Shown: one piece after another, positions 8,425 to 17,197 of the stretch
How the letters are laid out: the number at the start of each line of letters is the position of its first letter
How positions within the stretch are numbered: the stretch's first letter is position 1
Source of the DNA: Streptomyces mirabilis
GTDB taxonomy: Bacteria > Actinomycetota > Actinomycetes > Streptomycetales > Streptomycetaceae
Direction: 5' to 3'
Length of the DNA stretch: 64,000 bases
Assembly: GCF_039503195.1 (NCBI RefSeq)
Contig: NZ_JBCJKP010000001.1
Span: 2,542,001 to 2,606,000 of the forward strand
Made by a program: the position numbers and the translations under genes
Notes under the pieces: generated by a model
Databases searched by the model: none
The model's input: only the letters and a program-made list of their open reading frames with translations
Told to the model about the DNA's origin: nothing

Positions 8425-9126
8425 CTACGGCGCGAGGATGTCCAGTTCCTGGAGCGCGCCGACCGTGATCTGGCGGGTGAGTTCCTCGGCGCGGGACGCG
8501 TCGCCCGCGCGGACCGCCTCCGCGACCTGGACGTGCAGGGTGACGGCGGCCGGGTCGGGGTCCTCGAACATCACCTCGTGGTGGGTGCGCCCCGCGAGGA
8601 CCTCGGCGACCACGTCACCGAGACGGGCGAACATCTCGTTGCCGGAGGCGTTGAGGATCACCCGGTGGAAGGCCATGTCGTGGACGAGGTACTCCTCCAG
8701 CTTGTGGCCGCGTGAGTTGGCCACCATGCCGAGGGCGCACTCGGTGAGTTCCGCGCACTGCGCGGCGGTGGCGTGCCGGGCGGACAGCCCCGCGGCGATC
8801 GGTTCGACGGCGGAGCGCAGCACGGTGAGCGAACGCAGCTGGTGAGGGCGGTCGGCGCCGGCCAGCCGCCAGCGGATGACCTGAGGGTCGAACACGTTCC
8901 ATTCCGCCTTGGGGCGGACCGTGACGCCGACGCGGCGGCGGGACTCGACCAGGTACATGGACTCCAGCACCCTGACCGCCTCGCGCATCACGGAGCGTGA
9001 CACCTCGAAGCGCTGCGCGAGCTCGTCGGTGCGCAGCACGCTGCCCGGCGGGTACTCGCCCGCCGTGATCGCCGGCCCGAGGGATTCCAGTACATGTCCG
9101 TGCAGCCCCCGGCCCCGTGTGGTCAT
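8425..9126 (-). CDS. gntR: GntR-family (FadR subfamily) regulator of gluconate genes
   Basis: The 233-residue protein has an N-terminal winged helix (RTDELAQRFEVSRSVMREAV, recognition helix about residues 30-50) and an all-helical FCD ligand domain with the metal-binding Asp/His pattern (HDMAFHRVIL). It sits divergently from gluconokinase, and a GntR regulator in this position (SCO1678) is known to control gluconate use in S. coelicolor. Gluconate or a phosphate derivative is the likely effector. ATG 9126 begins MTTRGRGLHGHV, the usual FadR-type start; a GTG at 9180 would add an unconserved tail running over the presumed operator. Two palindromes in the divergent intergenic region are candidate binding sites. 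Confidence 0.9.
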   Translation of the reverse strand: MTTRGRGLHGHVLESLGPAITAGEYPPGSVLRTDELAQRFEVSRSVMREAVRVLESMYLVESRRRVGVTVRPKAEWNVFDPQVIRWRLAGADRPHQLRSLTVLRSAVEPIAAGLSARHATAAQCAELTECALGMVANSRGHKLEEYLVHDMAFHRVILNASGNEMFARLGDVVAEVLAGRTHHEVMFEDPDPAAVTLHVQVAEAVRAGDASRAEELTRQITVGALQELDILAP

Positions 9127-9160
9127 GGGGTCAGCGTACGAGGCGGAGCCCTGGAACAAA

Positions 9161-9171
9161 AAGTCAGACTT
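9161..9171. promoter_or_regulatory. Candidate GntR operator, AAGTCAGACTT palindrome
   Basis: A perfect 5+1+5 palindrome with a GTC-A-GAC core, of the type bound by FadR-subfamily GntR proteins. It lies about 35 bases upstream of gntR and 110 upstream of gluconokinase. Assigned by position and symmetry only. Confidence 0.4.
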
Positions 9172-9217
9172 ATATGTCACACACTCTTGAATTCGTCGTA
9201 CCTAATGAGTTTCAGTG

Positions 9218-9240
9218 TCGTCGACATCAGATGTCGACGA
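9218..9240. promoter_or_regulatory. 10-bp inverted repeat upstream of gluconokinase
   Basis: TCGTCGACAT and ATGTCGACGA are exact complements separated by CAG, 40 bases before the gluconokinase ATG. It could be an operator for GntR or another regulator, or a leader hairpin. No T-run follows. Confidence 0.45.
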
Positions 9241-9279
9241 AGACAGTCACGCGACAGTGACGTAGACAGTGAGGCAGCG

Positions 9280-9798
9280 ATGAGCACCCCCCATGTCGTC
9301 GTGGTCATGGGCGTCGCAGGTACCGGCAAGACCACCATCGGTCCCCTGCTTGCGGCCCGGCTCGGCGTTCCGTACGCCGAGGGCGACGACTTCCACCCGC
9401 CGGCCAACATCGCCAAGATGACGGCCGGGCACCCGCTGACGGACGACGACCGCTGGCCGTGGCTGGACGCCATCGGCCGTTGGGCGCACGACCGGCACGG
9501 GCTCGGCGGAGTGGTCAGCAGTTCGGCGCTCAAGCGCAGCTATCGCGACCGACTGCGGGCCGAGGCGCCCGGAGTCGTCTTCGTCCATCTGACCGGTGAC
9601 CGCGCGCTCATCGAGGACCGGATGTCGCACCGTCAGGGGCACTTCATGCCGACGGCGCTGCTGGACTCGCAGTTCGCCACCCTCCAGCCGCTGGAAGCGG
9701 ACGAGGCGGGTGTCTCCGTGGACGTCTCCGGCGACCCCGGGGAGATCACCGAACGGGCCGTGGCCGCACTCCAGGGGCTTGCCCAGCCCTCGCTCTAA
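9280..9798 (+). CDS. gntK: Gluconokinase
   Basis: The 172-residue enzyme phosphorylates gluconate to 6-phosphogluconate with ATP, feeding the pentose phosphate pathway. The P-loop GVAGTGKTT lies at about residues 11-19, followed by EGDDFHPPANIAKM (gluconate binding), DRWPWLDA and the conserved HFMPTALLDSQ; length matches the GntK/IdnK family. ATG 9280 is preceded by GAGG. It is the first gene of the gluconate operon, with the permease 38 bases downstream, and is divergent from gntR. Confidence 0.95.
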   Translation: MSTPHVVVVMGVAGTGKTTIGPLLAARLGVPYAEGDDFHPPANIAKMTAGHPLTDDDRWPWLDAIGRWAHDRHGLGGVVSSSALKRSYRDRLRAEAPGVVFVHLTGDRALIEDRMSHRQGHFMPTALLDSQFATLQPLEADEAGVSVDVSGDPGEITERAVAALQGLAQPSL

Positions 9799-9836
9799 CA
9801 CCTTCCCCTCGTACATTTCTCAAGCAAGGGACCACC

Positions 9837-11234
9837 GTGACCAGACTCAGCGTCGAGATGCTGGCAGCGGACACCGTCGAGCCGATCACCTCGGCGGGCC
9901 ATGCTCAGCTGGGCATCGCCGTGCTGGCGGGCATCGCCGTCATCGTCCTGCTCATCACCCAGTTCAAGCTGCACGCATTCCTGGCCCTGACCATCGGCTC
10001 GCTCGCCCTCGGCGCCTTCGCCGGGGCCCCGCTCGACAAGACCATCGCCAGTTTCACCACCGGCCTCGGCGCCACCGTCGCCGGCGTCGGCGTCCTGATC
10101 GCGCTCGGCGCGATCCTCGGCAAACTCCTCGCCGACTCCGGCGGCGCCGACCAGATCGTCGACACCATCCTCGCCAAGGCGGGCGGGCGCGCCATGCCCT
10201 GGGCCATGGTGCTGATCGCCTCGGTGATCGGCCTGCCGCTGTTCTTCGAGGTCGGCATCGTGCTGCTGATCCCGGTCGTGCTGATGGTCGCCAAGCGCGG
10301 CAACTACTCCCTGATGCGCATAGGCATCCCGGCGCTGGCCGGTCTGTCCGTGATGCACGGCCTGATCCCGCCGCACCCCGGCCCGCTGGTCGCCATCGAC
10401 GCGGTCAAGGCCAACCTCGGCATCACGCTCGCCCTCGGCGTCCTGGTCGCCATCCCGACCGTGATCATCGCGGGCCCGGTCTTCTCCCGCTACGCGGCCC
10501 GCTGGGTCGACGTCCCGGCCCCCGACCGCATGATCCCCACCCGCGCCTCCGAAGAACTCGACAAGCGACCCGGCTTCGGCGCCACCCTCGCCACCATGCT
10601 CCTCCCGGTCGTCCTCATGCTCTCCAAGGCACTGGTCGACATCATCGTGGACGACCCGACCCACATGGTGCAGCGCGTCTTCGACATCGTCGGCTCCCCG
10701 CTGATCGCCCTGCTCGCCGCCGTCATCGTGGGCATGTTCACCCTCGGCCGCGCGGCCGGCTTCACCAAGGACCGCATCTCGACGACCGTCGAGAAGTCCC
10801 TCGCCCCCATCGCGGGCATCCTGCTGATCGTGGGCGCGGGCGGCGGCTTCAAGCAGACCCTGATCGACTCCGGCGTGGGCCAGATGATCCTGGACATCTC
10901 CAAGGACTGGTCGATCCCCGCGCTGCTGCTCGCCTGGCTGATCGCGGTGGCCATCCGCCTCGCCACGGGCTCCGCGACCGTCGCCACCATCTCGGCGGCC
11001 GGCCTGGTCGCGCCCCTCGCGGCCGACATGTCCACCACCCACACCTCCCTCCTGGTCCTCGCGATCGGCGCCGGCTCGCTCTTCTTCAGCCATGTCAACG
11101 ACGCCGGGTTCTGGCTGGTCAAGGAGTACTTCGGCCTCAGCGTCGGCCAGACCGTCAAGACCTGGTCCGTCATGGAGACGATCATCTCGGTGGTGGCGGG
11201 CGGGCTGGTCCTGCTGCTGTCGCTGGTCATCTAG
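9837..11234 (+). CDS. gntP: GntP-family gluconate permease
   Basis: The 465-residue integral membrane protein has about 12 hydrophobic segments and family motifs such as GGADQIVDTIL, LPLFFEVG, GLIPPHPGP, the conserved ATVATISAAGL and SHVNDAGFW near the C-terminus. It imports gluconate (or a related aldonate) by proton symport. Start is GTG, with AAGGGA upstream. It lies between kinase and dehydrogenase genes in one direction with short gaps, so it is co-transcribed with them. Confidence 0.95.
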   Translation: MTRLSVEMLAADTVEPITSAGHAQLGIAVLAGIAVIVLLITQFKLHAFLALTIGSLALGAFAGAPLDKTIASFTTGLGATVAGVGVLIALGAILGKLLADSGGADQIVDTILAKAGGRAMPWAMVLIASVIGLPLFFEVGIVLLIPVVLMVAKRGNYSLMRIGIPALAGLSVMHGLIPPHPGPLVAIDAVKANLGITLALGVLVAIPTVIIAGPVFSRYAARWVDVPAPDRMIPTRASEELDKRPGFGATLATMLLPVVLMLSKALVDIIVDDPTHMVQRVFDIVGSPLIALLAAVIVGMFTLGRAAGFTKDRISTTVEKSLAPIAGILLIVGAGGGFKQTLIDSGVGQMILDISKDWSIPALLLAWLIAVAIRLATGSATVATISAAGLVAPLAADMSTTHTSLLVLAIGAGSLFFSHVNDAGFWLVKEYFGLSVGQTVKTWSVMETIISVVAGGLVLLLSLVI

Positions 11235-11265
11235 GGGGCCGAGGATGAGAGACGGGAGTACGGGG

Positions 11266-12024
11266 ATGAGCCACCCTCTGTTCGACATCAGTGGTCGCAG
11301 GGCCCTGGTCACCGGCTCCAGCCGGGGCATCGGGTTCGCGCTCGCCCGCGGGCTCCTGGAGGCGGGCTGCACGGTCGTCCTCAACGGGCGGGACGCCGAC
11401 CGGCTCACCAAGGCCGCGTCGGAGCTGCCCGGCGACGTCCACACCGCGGTCTTCGACGTCACGGACGGCCCCTCGGTGGCCGCCGGAATAGCGGACGTCG
11501 AGGACCGGGTGGGCCCGCTCGACATCCTCGTCAACAACGCGGGCATGCAACTGCGGGCCCCGCTCCTGGAGTTCACGGACACCGACTGGCACCGGATCCT
11601 GAACACCAACCTGACCAGCGCGTTCCTGGTCGGCCGCGAGGCGGCGCGACGGATGACGGAACGCGGCCACGGCAAGATCGTCAACATCTGTTCGCTGCAG
11701 AGCGAGGTCGTCCGTCCGGGCATCGCCCCGTACGCGGCCACCAAGGGCGCGCTGAAGATGCTCACCAAGGGCATGTGCGCGGACTGGGGGCAGCACGGGG
11801 TGCAGGTGAACGGGCTCGGTCCCGGTTACATCGAGACGGAGCTGACTCAGCCCCTCGTCGAGGACGAGGAGTTCAGCGCCTGGGTGCGGCGACGCACCCC
11901 GGCCGGCCGGTGGGGCCGTACGGAGGACCTGGTCGGCGGGGTGCTCTTCCTCGCCTCGCCGGCGGCGGACTTCGTGAGCGGGCAGGTGCTGTACGTCGAC
12001 GGCGGTATGACGAGTGTGCTGTGA
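11266..12024 (+). CDS. SDR oxidoreductase, gluconate 5-dehydrogenase type
   Basis: The 252-residue classical SDR has the nucleotide motif TGSSRGIG near residue 17, NNAG, catalytic Ser in the ICSLQSE loop and YAATK (Tyr-x3-Lys), and ends with VDGGMTS. It closely fits gluconate 5-dehydrogenase (5-keto-D-gluconate reductase, IdnO/Gno), interconverting 5-ketogluconate and gluconate. ATG 11266 has GGGAG upstream; ATG 11245 in frame is an alternative. Position after gntP supports the assignment. It would turn 5-ketogluconate formed by the next gene product into gluconate for the kinase. Confidence 0.88.
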   Translation: MSHPLFDISGRRALVTGSSRGIGFALARGLLEAGCTVVLNGRDADRLTKAASELPGDVHTAVFDVTDGPSVAAGIADVEDRVGPLDILVNNAGMQLRAPLLEFTDTDWHRILNTNLTSAFLVGREAARRMTERGHGKIVNICSLQSEVVRPGIAPYAATKGALKMLTKGMCADWGQHGVQVNGLGPGYIETELTQPLVEDEEFSAWVRRRTPAGRWGRTEDLVGGVLFLASPAADFVSGQVLYVDGGMTSVL

Positions 12025-12056
12025 AGCGGACCGCGCGGTGAAAGGGGCCTGACACG

Positions 12057-13091
12057 ATGCTCGGCTGTGTGATTCACGGGCAGGGCGACCTGCGGGTCGA
12101 CGAACTGCCGGTCCCCTTCACCGGGCCCGGCGAGGCACTCGTCGCCGTCCGGTACGGCGGGGTGTGCGGGTCGGACCTCCACTACTGGCGCCACGGCGGC
12201 GTCGGGGACTTCCGGCTGCGCGAGCCGATGGTGCTGGGCCACGAGGTCGTGGGGACGGTGCTGTCGTACGGCGACGGGGCCACCGGTCCCACGCCGGGTA
12301 CGGCCGTGGCGGTGCACCCGGCGACCCCGTGCGGGGTGTGCCCGGAGTGCGCCGACGGGCGGGCGAACGTCTGCCGGGACACCCGCTACCTGGGCAGCGC
12401 GGCGCGCACCCCACATGTGCAGGGCGCCTTCGCCGCCCAAGTGGTGGTGCCCGCCCGGCAGTTGAGGGAACTGCCCGCAGGGCTCCCGCTGCGGCGGGCG
12501 GCGCTCGCAGAGCCGCTGTCGGTGGCGCTGCACGCCGTCCGCCGGGCAGGTGCCGTGCAGGACCGGCATGTCCTGGTGACGGGGGCCGGGCCCATCGGCT
12601 GCCTCGTGGTGGCCGCCGCGAAAGCCGCGGGCGCGGCCCGGGTGACCGTGACGGACCTGCTGCCGCAGGCGTTGTCGTACGCCGTCGCGGCGGGCGCGGA
12701 CGCGGTGGTACGGGCCGACGATCCCGCCGATCCCGGCTGGCCGACGGAGGTCGACGTGGCCGTCGAGGCGTCCGGGGTGGCCGCGGGCCTCGACACCTGC
12801 CTGCGCCTGGTGCGGCGCGGCGGGGTCGTCGTCCAGCTCGGCATGCTGCCGCCGGGCCAGAGCCCCTTCGCGGGGAACCTGGTGGTGAGCCGGGAGATCG
12901 AGCTGCGGGGCGCGTTCCGCTTCGACGCGGAGTTCGACGACGCGCTGGTCCTGCTCGCGGCCGAGCCGCGCTTCGACTCTCTGGTCAGCGCCGTGGTCCC
13001 GCTAGCTGCGGCGGAGTCGGCGTTCACCCTGGCCGCGGACCGCAGCCGCTCGTGCAAGGTGCTGCTGGACTTCGAGGTCGAGCAGGGCTAG
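12057..13091 (+). CDS. Zinc MDR dehydrogenase, L-idonate 5-dehydrogenase type
   Basis: The 344-residue medium-chain dehydrogenase has the catalytic zinc Cys in GGVCGSDLHYW, GHEVVG, the structural-zinc Cys cluster (CGVCPECADGRANVC) and the Rossmann motif GAGPIG. Its sequence and its partner SDR resemble E. coli IdnD-IdnO, where L-idonate is oxidised to 5-ketogluconate. The ATG is preceded by AAAGGGG. It is the last gene of the gluconate/idonate operon, followed by a terminator hairpin. Confidence 0.86.
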   Translation: MLGCVIHGQGDLRVDELPVPFTGPGEALVAVRYGGVCGSDLHYWRHGGVGDFRLREPMVLGHEVVGTVLSYGDGATGPTPGTAVAVHPATPCGVCPECADGRANVCRDTRYLGSAARTPHVQGAFAAQVVVPARQLRELPAGLPLRRAALAEPLSVALHAVRRAGAVQDRHVLVTGAGPIGCLVVAAAKAAGAARVTVTDLLPQALSYAVAAGADAVVRADDPADPGWPTEVDVAVEASGVAAGLDTCLRLVRRGGVVVQLGMLPPGQSPFAGNLVVSREIELRGAFRFDAEFDDALVLLAAEPRFDSLVSAVVPLAAAESAFTLAADRSRSCKVLLDFEVEQG

Positions 13092-13097
13092 GGGTGT

Positions 13098-13120
13098 GCC
13101 GGGGGCCGCGGACCCCCGGC
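13098..13120. terminator. Hairpin between convergent idnD-type and cytochrome b genes
   Basis: GCCGGGGG, loop CCGCGGA, CCCCCGGC, placed in the 38-base gap between two converging genes, so it can end transcripts from both sides. Confidence 0.65.
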
Positions 13121-13129
13121 AGACTCGGC

Positions 13130-13765
13130 CTAGGGCCGCCAGAGGGGATGCTCGCGCTCCGCCCACTCACGGCTCACCGAGCCCGTGCGCAGGCCGCGGC
13201 GGGCCTCCGGGTCGCCGAGGGCCATGCCGATGTGGCCCGCGAGGACGACACCGATCGTGAGCGCCAGCCAGTCGTGGACGAAGGTCGCCGAGGTGCGCCA
13301 CATCAGGGGGGTGAGGTGGGTGAACCACATCAACAGCCCCGTGGCGAGCATGACCAGGGTCGCGCCGGCGATCCAGGCGGCGTAGGTCTTCTGGCCCGCG
13401 TTGAACTTGGCCGCGGGTCGGGACGAAGGGCGCCGGTCCCGTCGTAGCGCCGCGCGCAGCCACGTACGGTCGTGCGGGCCCCAGCGGTTGAGGCGGCCCA
13501 GGTCCGCGCGGAAGGCGCGGGAGACCAGGCCCGCCAGGACCGGTACCGGGAGCATCAGGCCCGCCCACTCGTGGATCCTGACCACCAGCTCACGGCGGCC
13601 GACGAGTTCGGCGAACATCGGCAGGTACAGGCACGCCGCCGTCGCCACGCAGATCCCCATCAGCAGGGCGGTCACGCGGTGCACCCAGCGCTCGGCGTGG
13701 CTGAAGCGCCGTACGCGCGGCGCGGGCGCGGCGAGGGTCGGGGTGTCGTCAACTCGTGGGTGCAT
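13130..13765 (-). CDS. Cytochrome b561-like membrane subunit
   Basis: The 211-residue protein has four transmembrane helices with histidines placed for haem b (SHAERWVHR, VRIHEWAG, MWFTHL, FVHDWLAL, LAGHIG), like formate dehydrogenase gamma/cytochrome b561 subunits. Its ATG lies inside the end of the molybdopterin oxidoreductase gene (17-base overlap), so the two are translationally coupled. The pair resembles MsrP-MsrQ in logic: a membrane haem protein passing quinol electrons to an extracytoplasmic molybdoenzyme. It is not itself an MsrQ by sequence as far as I can judge. Confidence 0.82.
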   Translation of the reverse strand: MHPRVDDTPTLAAPAPRVRRFSHAERWVHRVTALLMGICVATAACLYLPMFAELVGRRELVVRIHEWAGLMLPVPVLAGLVSRAFRADLGRLNRWGPHDRTWLRAALRRDRRPSSRPAAKFNAGQKTYAAWIAGATLVMLATGLLMWFTHLTPLMWRTSATFVHDWLALTIGVVLAGHIGMALGDPEARRGLRTGSVSREWAEREHPLWRP

Positions 13766-14510
13766 CGTCGCGTCCGTTCGAGCGGCCGACCCACGCGTCC
13801 ACGTCGTAGCCACGGTCCTCCCAGTACCCGGGACGGACGTCCTCGGTGACGGTGATGCCGGAGAGCCACTTGGCGGACTTGTAGAAGTACATGGGAGCGA
13901 CGTAGAGGCGGACCGGGCCGCCGTGGTTGTGGCCGAGTGGCTTGTCCTGCATGCGGTGGGCCACCAGGATGTCGGGGCGCCGGGCCTGCTGGAGCGTGAG
14001 GCTCTCGGTGTACGCCCCGTCGAAGCAGGTGAAGCGGATCGCGCGGCCCTTGGTCTGGACTCCGGCGGCGTCCAGAAGATGGGACAGCCGTACGCCTTCG
14101 AAGGGGGTGCCGGGCACCCTCCAGCCCGTGACGCACTGGACGTCGTGCACGATCCGGGTCTGCGGCAGGGCCTTGAGGTCGGCCAGGGTGTAGCTGCGGG
14201 GGTGGTCGACCAGGCCGTCGATGGTGAGGCGGTAGTTCGACGCGTCCTTGTTCGGGACCGAGGAGGTCACCGAGTAGTAGCGGAAACCGCCGCCGTTGGG
14301 GAGCAGGCCGGTCAGCCCCGTGGGGTCGTCGGCGAAGAGGGACTCCAGGCCGCGCTGCAGGGTGGGCGCGGCCAGCACGCCGAAGGCGCCGAGTCCGAGC
14401 GTGCCGAGCAGGAGCCGGCGGCCGATGGGCGCGCCGGAGGCTTCCGGGTCCTCCGGCGGGCGTTCCCGGGGCCGGTCCGGTCCCCGCCGTGGGGACTGTA
14501 GAGGGTTCAC
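13749..14510 (-). CDS. Molybdopterin-dependent oxidoreductase, sulfite-oxidase/MsrP (YedY) family
   Basis: About 253 residues. After a basic stretch, GRRLLLGTLGLGAFGVLA is a twin-arginine-like signal or anchor, then the sulfite oxidase fold follows with the molybdenum-binding Cys in HDVQCVTGWRVP and LGHNHGGPVRLYVAPMYFYKS. Such enzymes reduce oxidised methionine or other S/N-oxides outside the membrane; the substrate here is unknown. The start is uncertain: GTG at 14510 (NPLQSPRRGP) is used, with no clear Shine-Dalgarno; an ATG at 14588 would add 26 unusual residues. It overlaps the cytochrome b gene, which is the likely electron donor. Confidence 0.82.
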   Translation of the reverse strand: MNPLQSPRRGPDRPRERPPEDPEASGAPIGRRLLLGTLGLGAFGVLAAPTLQRGLESLFADDPTGLTGLLPNGGGFRYYSVTSSVPNKDASNYRLTIDGLVDHPRSYTLADLKALPQTRIVHDVQCVTGWRVPGTPFEGVRLSHLLDAAGVQTKGRAIRFTCFDGAYTESLTLQQARRPDILVAHRMQDKPLGHNHGGPVRLYVAPMYFYKSAKWLSGITVTEDVRPGYWEDRGYDVDAWVGRSNGRDDAPTS

Positions 14511-14627
14511 ACACCCATACGAGCACCCGCGACCCCCTTGAGGCCAGCGGCAGCGGGTGCTCGTCAGAATTCCGTAACCACTTCTCACACGCTTCTCAGA
14601 ACGGGAGCCCCGGATCGAGGCGCCGCA

Positions 14628-16193
14628 TCAGGGGGTGGACTCCGCCGCCTTGTCCAGTTGGAACGCCTCGTTGCCCAGGCCGATACGGGCGTGCGCCTCG
14701 GGTGTGCGGGAGCGCAGCACCAGGCCCTGCGCCAGGCCGACGACCAGGGCGGCCGCGATCAGGGCGGGCAGCAGCCAGCTGAGCACGGAGTCGGGACCGG
14801 CGCCGACCAGGACGTCGAAGTCCTTGACCGTGTAGCCCGCGATCACCAGGAGGGCGACGGCCGCGATCGCCGAGGTGGCCAGGCGCCAGGCCTGGGCGCG
14901 GGCGGCGCCGCGACGGGCGAAGAAGACGATCACGGAGAGCGAGGCCGCCGCCATCAGCAGGATGACGCCGAGCGCGCCGACGTTGCCGGCCCAGGTGAAC
15001 AGGTGCAGCACGGGCGCGGTCGGGTCGCCGATGGGCTTGTCGTCGGTCACGGCGAACGCGATCAACACGATCGCGGAGACGCCGGTCTGCAGCAGCGAGC
15101 CGGTGCCGGGCGCGCCACTCGTGCCGGTGGTCCGGCCGAAGGCGGAGGGCAGCAGCCCTTCCCGGCCCATGGCGAAGGCGTACCGCGCGACGACGTTGTG
15201 GAAGCTGAGCAGCGCCGCGAACATGCCGGTCACGAAGAGGACGTGCAGGACGTCGGTGAAGGCGCCCCCGAGGCGCGACTCGGTGAGGGAGAACAGCAGT
15301 CCGGCGCTCTGCTTCTGCGCCGCCCCGACGATCCCGGAGGGGCCCGCGGCGATGGTCAGCGCCCAGGAGCTGAGTGCGAAGAAGACGGCGACGAAGCCGA
15401 TCGCCAGGAACATCACGCGCGGGACGAGGATGTGCGGGCGGCTGGTCTCCTCGGCGTACACCGGTGCCTGTTCGAAGCCGGTGAAGGCGGCGATGCAGAA
15501 GCACAGCGCGGTGCCGACGCCCGCCCCGGTGAGCGTGTCCGGGTTGAAGGCGTGCAGGGAGAGGCCCTCCTTGGCGGGGTCGGCGACGGCGGCGATGTCG
15601 AAGATGACGACGAGCGCCACCTCGACGACCAGGAGGACGCCGAGTACGAGCGCGTTGACGTCGATCTTCAGCCAGGAAAGCGCGCCGACGGCGAGGACGG
15701 CGATCAGCGCGGGTATCCACCAGGCGACTTCGACGTGGGCGTAGGTGGCGAACAGCCCGGAGACCTCGAAGCCGAAGACGCCGTAGATGCCGAACTGCAG
15801 GGCGCTGTAGGCGACGAGCGCGACCGCGGCGGCGCCGGCGCCGGCGGTGCCGCCGAGACCGCGGGCGACGTAGGCGTAGAAGGCGCCCGCGTTGTGGACG
15901 TGGCGGCTCATCTCGGCGTACCCGACGCTGAAGAGCACCAGCACCACGCCGAGGATGACGAAGAGCAGCGGCTGTCCGACGATTCCCATCACCGCGAATG
16001 TGGTGGGCATGACACCCGCGACCACCATGAGGGGGGCGGTCGCCGCGAGGACGGAGAGCAGCAGACCTCCCGTGCCGAGCCGGCCCGCGTGCAGGGCGCG
16101 GTCCTGGCCCTTGAAGGTACTGATGGCGCCACCGGCCGTGGCGGGTCTACCCGTGTTCGAACTGCTCGAGGTGCTCGAACTGCCCGTCGTCAT
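14628..16193 (-). CDS. APC-family amino acid/polyamine permease
   Basis: The 521-residue protein has a low-complexity Ser/Thr/Gly N-terminal tail (about 25 residues) and 12 hydrophobic segments with APC motifs: LLLSVLAATAPLMVVAG in TM1, the GAFYAYVARGLGG loop and a conserved GFEQAPVYAEE in TM6. It is expected to import an amino acid, amine or related compound. ATG 16193 has AAAGGA upstream. The helical-repeat gene ends 44 bases upstream in the same direction, so both probably share an mRNA. Substrate cannot be inferred. Confidence 0.88.
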   Translation of the reverse strand: MTTGSSSTSSSSNTGRPATAGGAISTFKGQDRALHAGRLGTGGLLLSVLAATAPLMVVAGVMPTTFAVMGIVGQPLLFVILGVVLVLFSVGYAEMSRHVHNAGAFYAYVARGLGGTAGAGAAAVALVAYSALQFGIYGVFGFEVSGLFATYAHVEVAWWIPALIAVLAVGALSWLKIDVNALVLGVLLVVEVALVVIFDIAAVADPAKEGLSLHAFNPDTLTGAGVGTALCFCIAAFTGFEQAPVYAEETSRPHILVPRVMFLAIGFVAVFFALSSWALTIAAGPSGIVGAAQKQSAGLLFSLTESRLGGAFTDVLHVLFVTGMFAALLSFHNVVARYAFAMGREGLLPSAFGRTTGTSGAPGTGSLLQTGVSAIVLIAFAVTDDKPIGDPTAPVLHLFTWAGNVGALGVILLMAAASLSVIVFFARRGAARAQAWRLATSAIAAVALLVIAGYTVKDFDVLVGAGPDSVLSWLLPALIAAALVVGLAQGLVLRSRTPEAHARIGLGNEAFQLDKAAESTP

Positions 16194-16237
16194 CGCGGGG
16201 CCGTCCTTTCGGGTTTCTCGACTTCTTGTGGGTGGGG

Positions 16238-17197
16238 TCACACCGTGCCGAGCGCGCTGTCGCGGGCGGCACGGAAGGCTTGGTACGGGTCGCGGTCCGG
16301 GTAGGACCACGGCTCCGGGGTGGCGTGCGGGCCGATGCGGTGGAACAGGGCGGCGGCCTCGGCGCCCCGGCCCTCGCAGAACTTGGCGTGGGCGAGGAAG
16401 TTGAGGTCGAGGTGACGACGGGGGTGGTCCTCGCACTCCCACTCCAGCCACCAGTCGAAGGCGGCCTTCATCACCTGGCGGGCCCGGCGTCCGACCCAGT
16501 GCCCGGAGGCGGCGGGGTCGGTGGACTCGCTGCCGGCGCCGGCCAGCACGCGATAGCGCTCGGCGTGCGCGACGACGGGCAGCATCGCGAGCGGAGAGTC
16601 GGCGGGCGCCTGTTCGGCCGCCCAGTTCGCGAAGTCGTAGACCTCGTGGAGGGGGTCCTGGCCGGCCTCGGCGCGGCGCTCGGCGAGCCGGGCGACCATC
16701 AGGTGGTGGGCGTGGTGGTGCTCGGGGTAGCGGTGGCGCACCTCGTCGAAGAGCCGGACCACGTCGCCCTCGCTGCCGCGCGCACGCTCCAGTATCAACA
16801 GGCCGAGCCAGGGGGTCGGGTCGGCGGGCGCGAGCGCGGCGGCGGCGTCGCAGGCCTCACGGGCCCGCTCCGGGCGGTCCTTGCCGTGCAGCGCGCGCTC
16901 GACGGTGGCGCAGGCGAGGAGTACGGCGGCGTCGGCGGACTCGGGTTCCGCGAGCTGCCAGTCCCGGGCCCAGGCGAGGGCGGCGGGCTCCTGGGCCAGG
17001 ACGGTGACGCGGTGTCCGCGGCGGTCCCAGTCGTCGCCGGTGGCGGCGAGCAGCGCGCGGACCGCGGTCCATCGTCCCTGGGCCAACGAGGTGCGCGCGG
17101 CGACGAGTTCGGTGTCGTCGAGCGCGGCGTCGAAGGCGTGGACCGCGCGTTTGCGGCCACGGCCGAGGGGAGGAGGGGGTGGCGGGGGTGGCGACAC
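16238..17197 (-). CDS. Hypothetical TPR-like helical protein
   Basis: The 319-residue product starts with a run of prolines (SPPPPPPPP) and a basic patch, then is all helical with alanine-rich repeats of about 34 residues (for example in the ranges 35-150 and 150-230), suggesting tetratricopeptide-like hairpins. The later part, with HLDLNFLAHAKFCEGRG and an aromatic C-terminal stretch, is well conserved-looking. No catalytic motif is visible. GTG 17197 has GAGGAAG eight bases upstream. It precedes the APC permease by 44 bases. Function unknown; it may be a cytosolic scaffold. Confidence 0.72.
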   Translation of the reverse strand: MSPPPPPPPPLGRGRKRAVHAFDAALDDTELVAARTSLAQGRWTAVRALLAATGDDWDRRGHRVTVLAQEPAALAWARDWQLAEPESADAAVLLACATVERALHGKDRPERAREACDAAAALAPADPTPWLGLLILERARGSEGDVVRLFDEVRHRYPEHHHAHHLMVARLAERRAEAGQDPLHEVYDFANWAAEQAPADSPLAMLPVVAHAERYRVLAGAGSESTDPAASGHWVGRRARQVMKAAFDWWLEWECEDHPRRHLDLNFLAHAKFCEGRGAEAAALFHRIGPHATPEPWSYPDRDPYQAFRAARDSALGTV

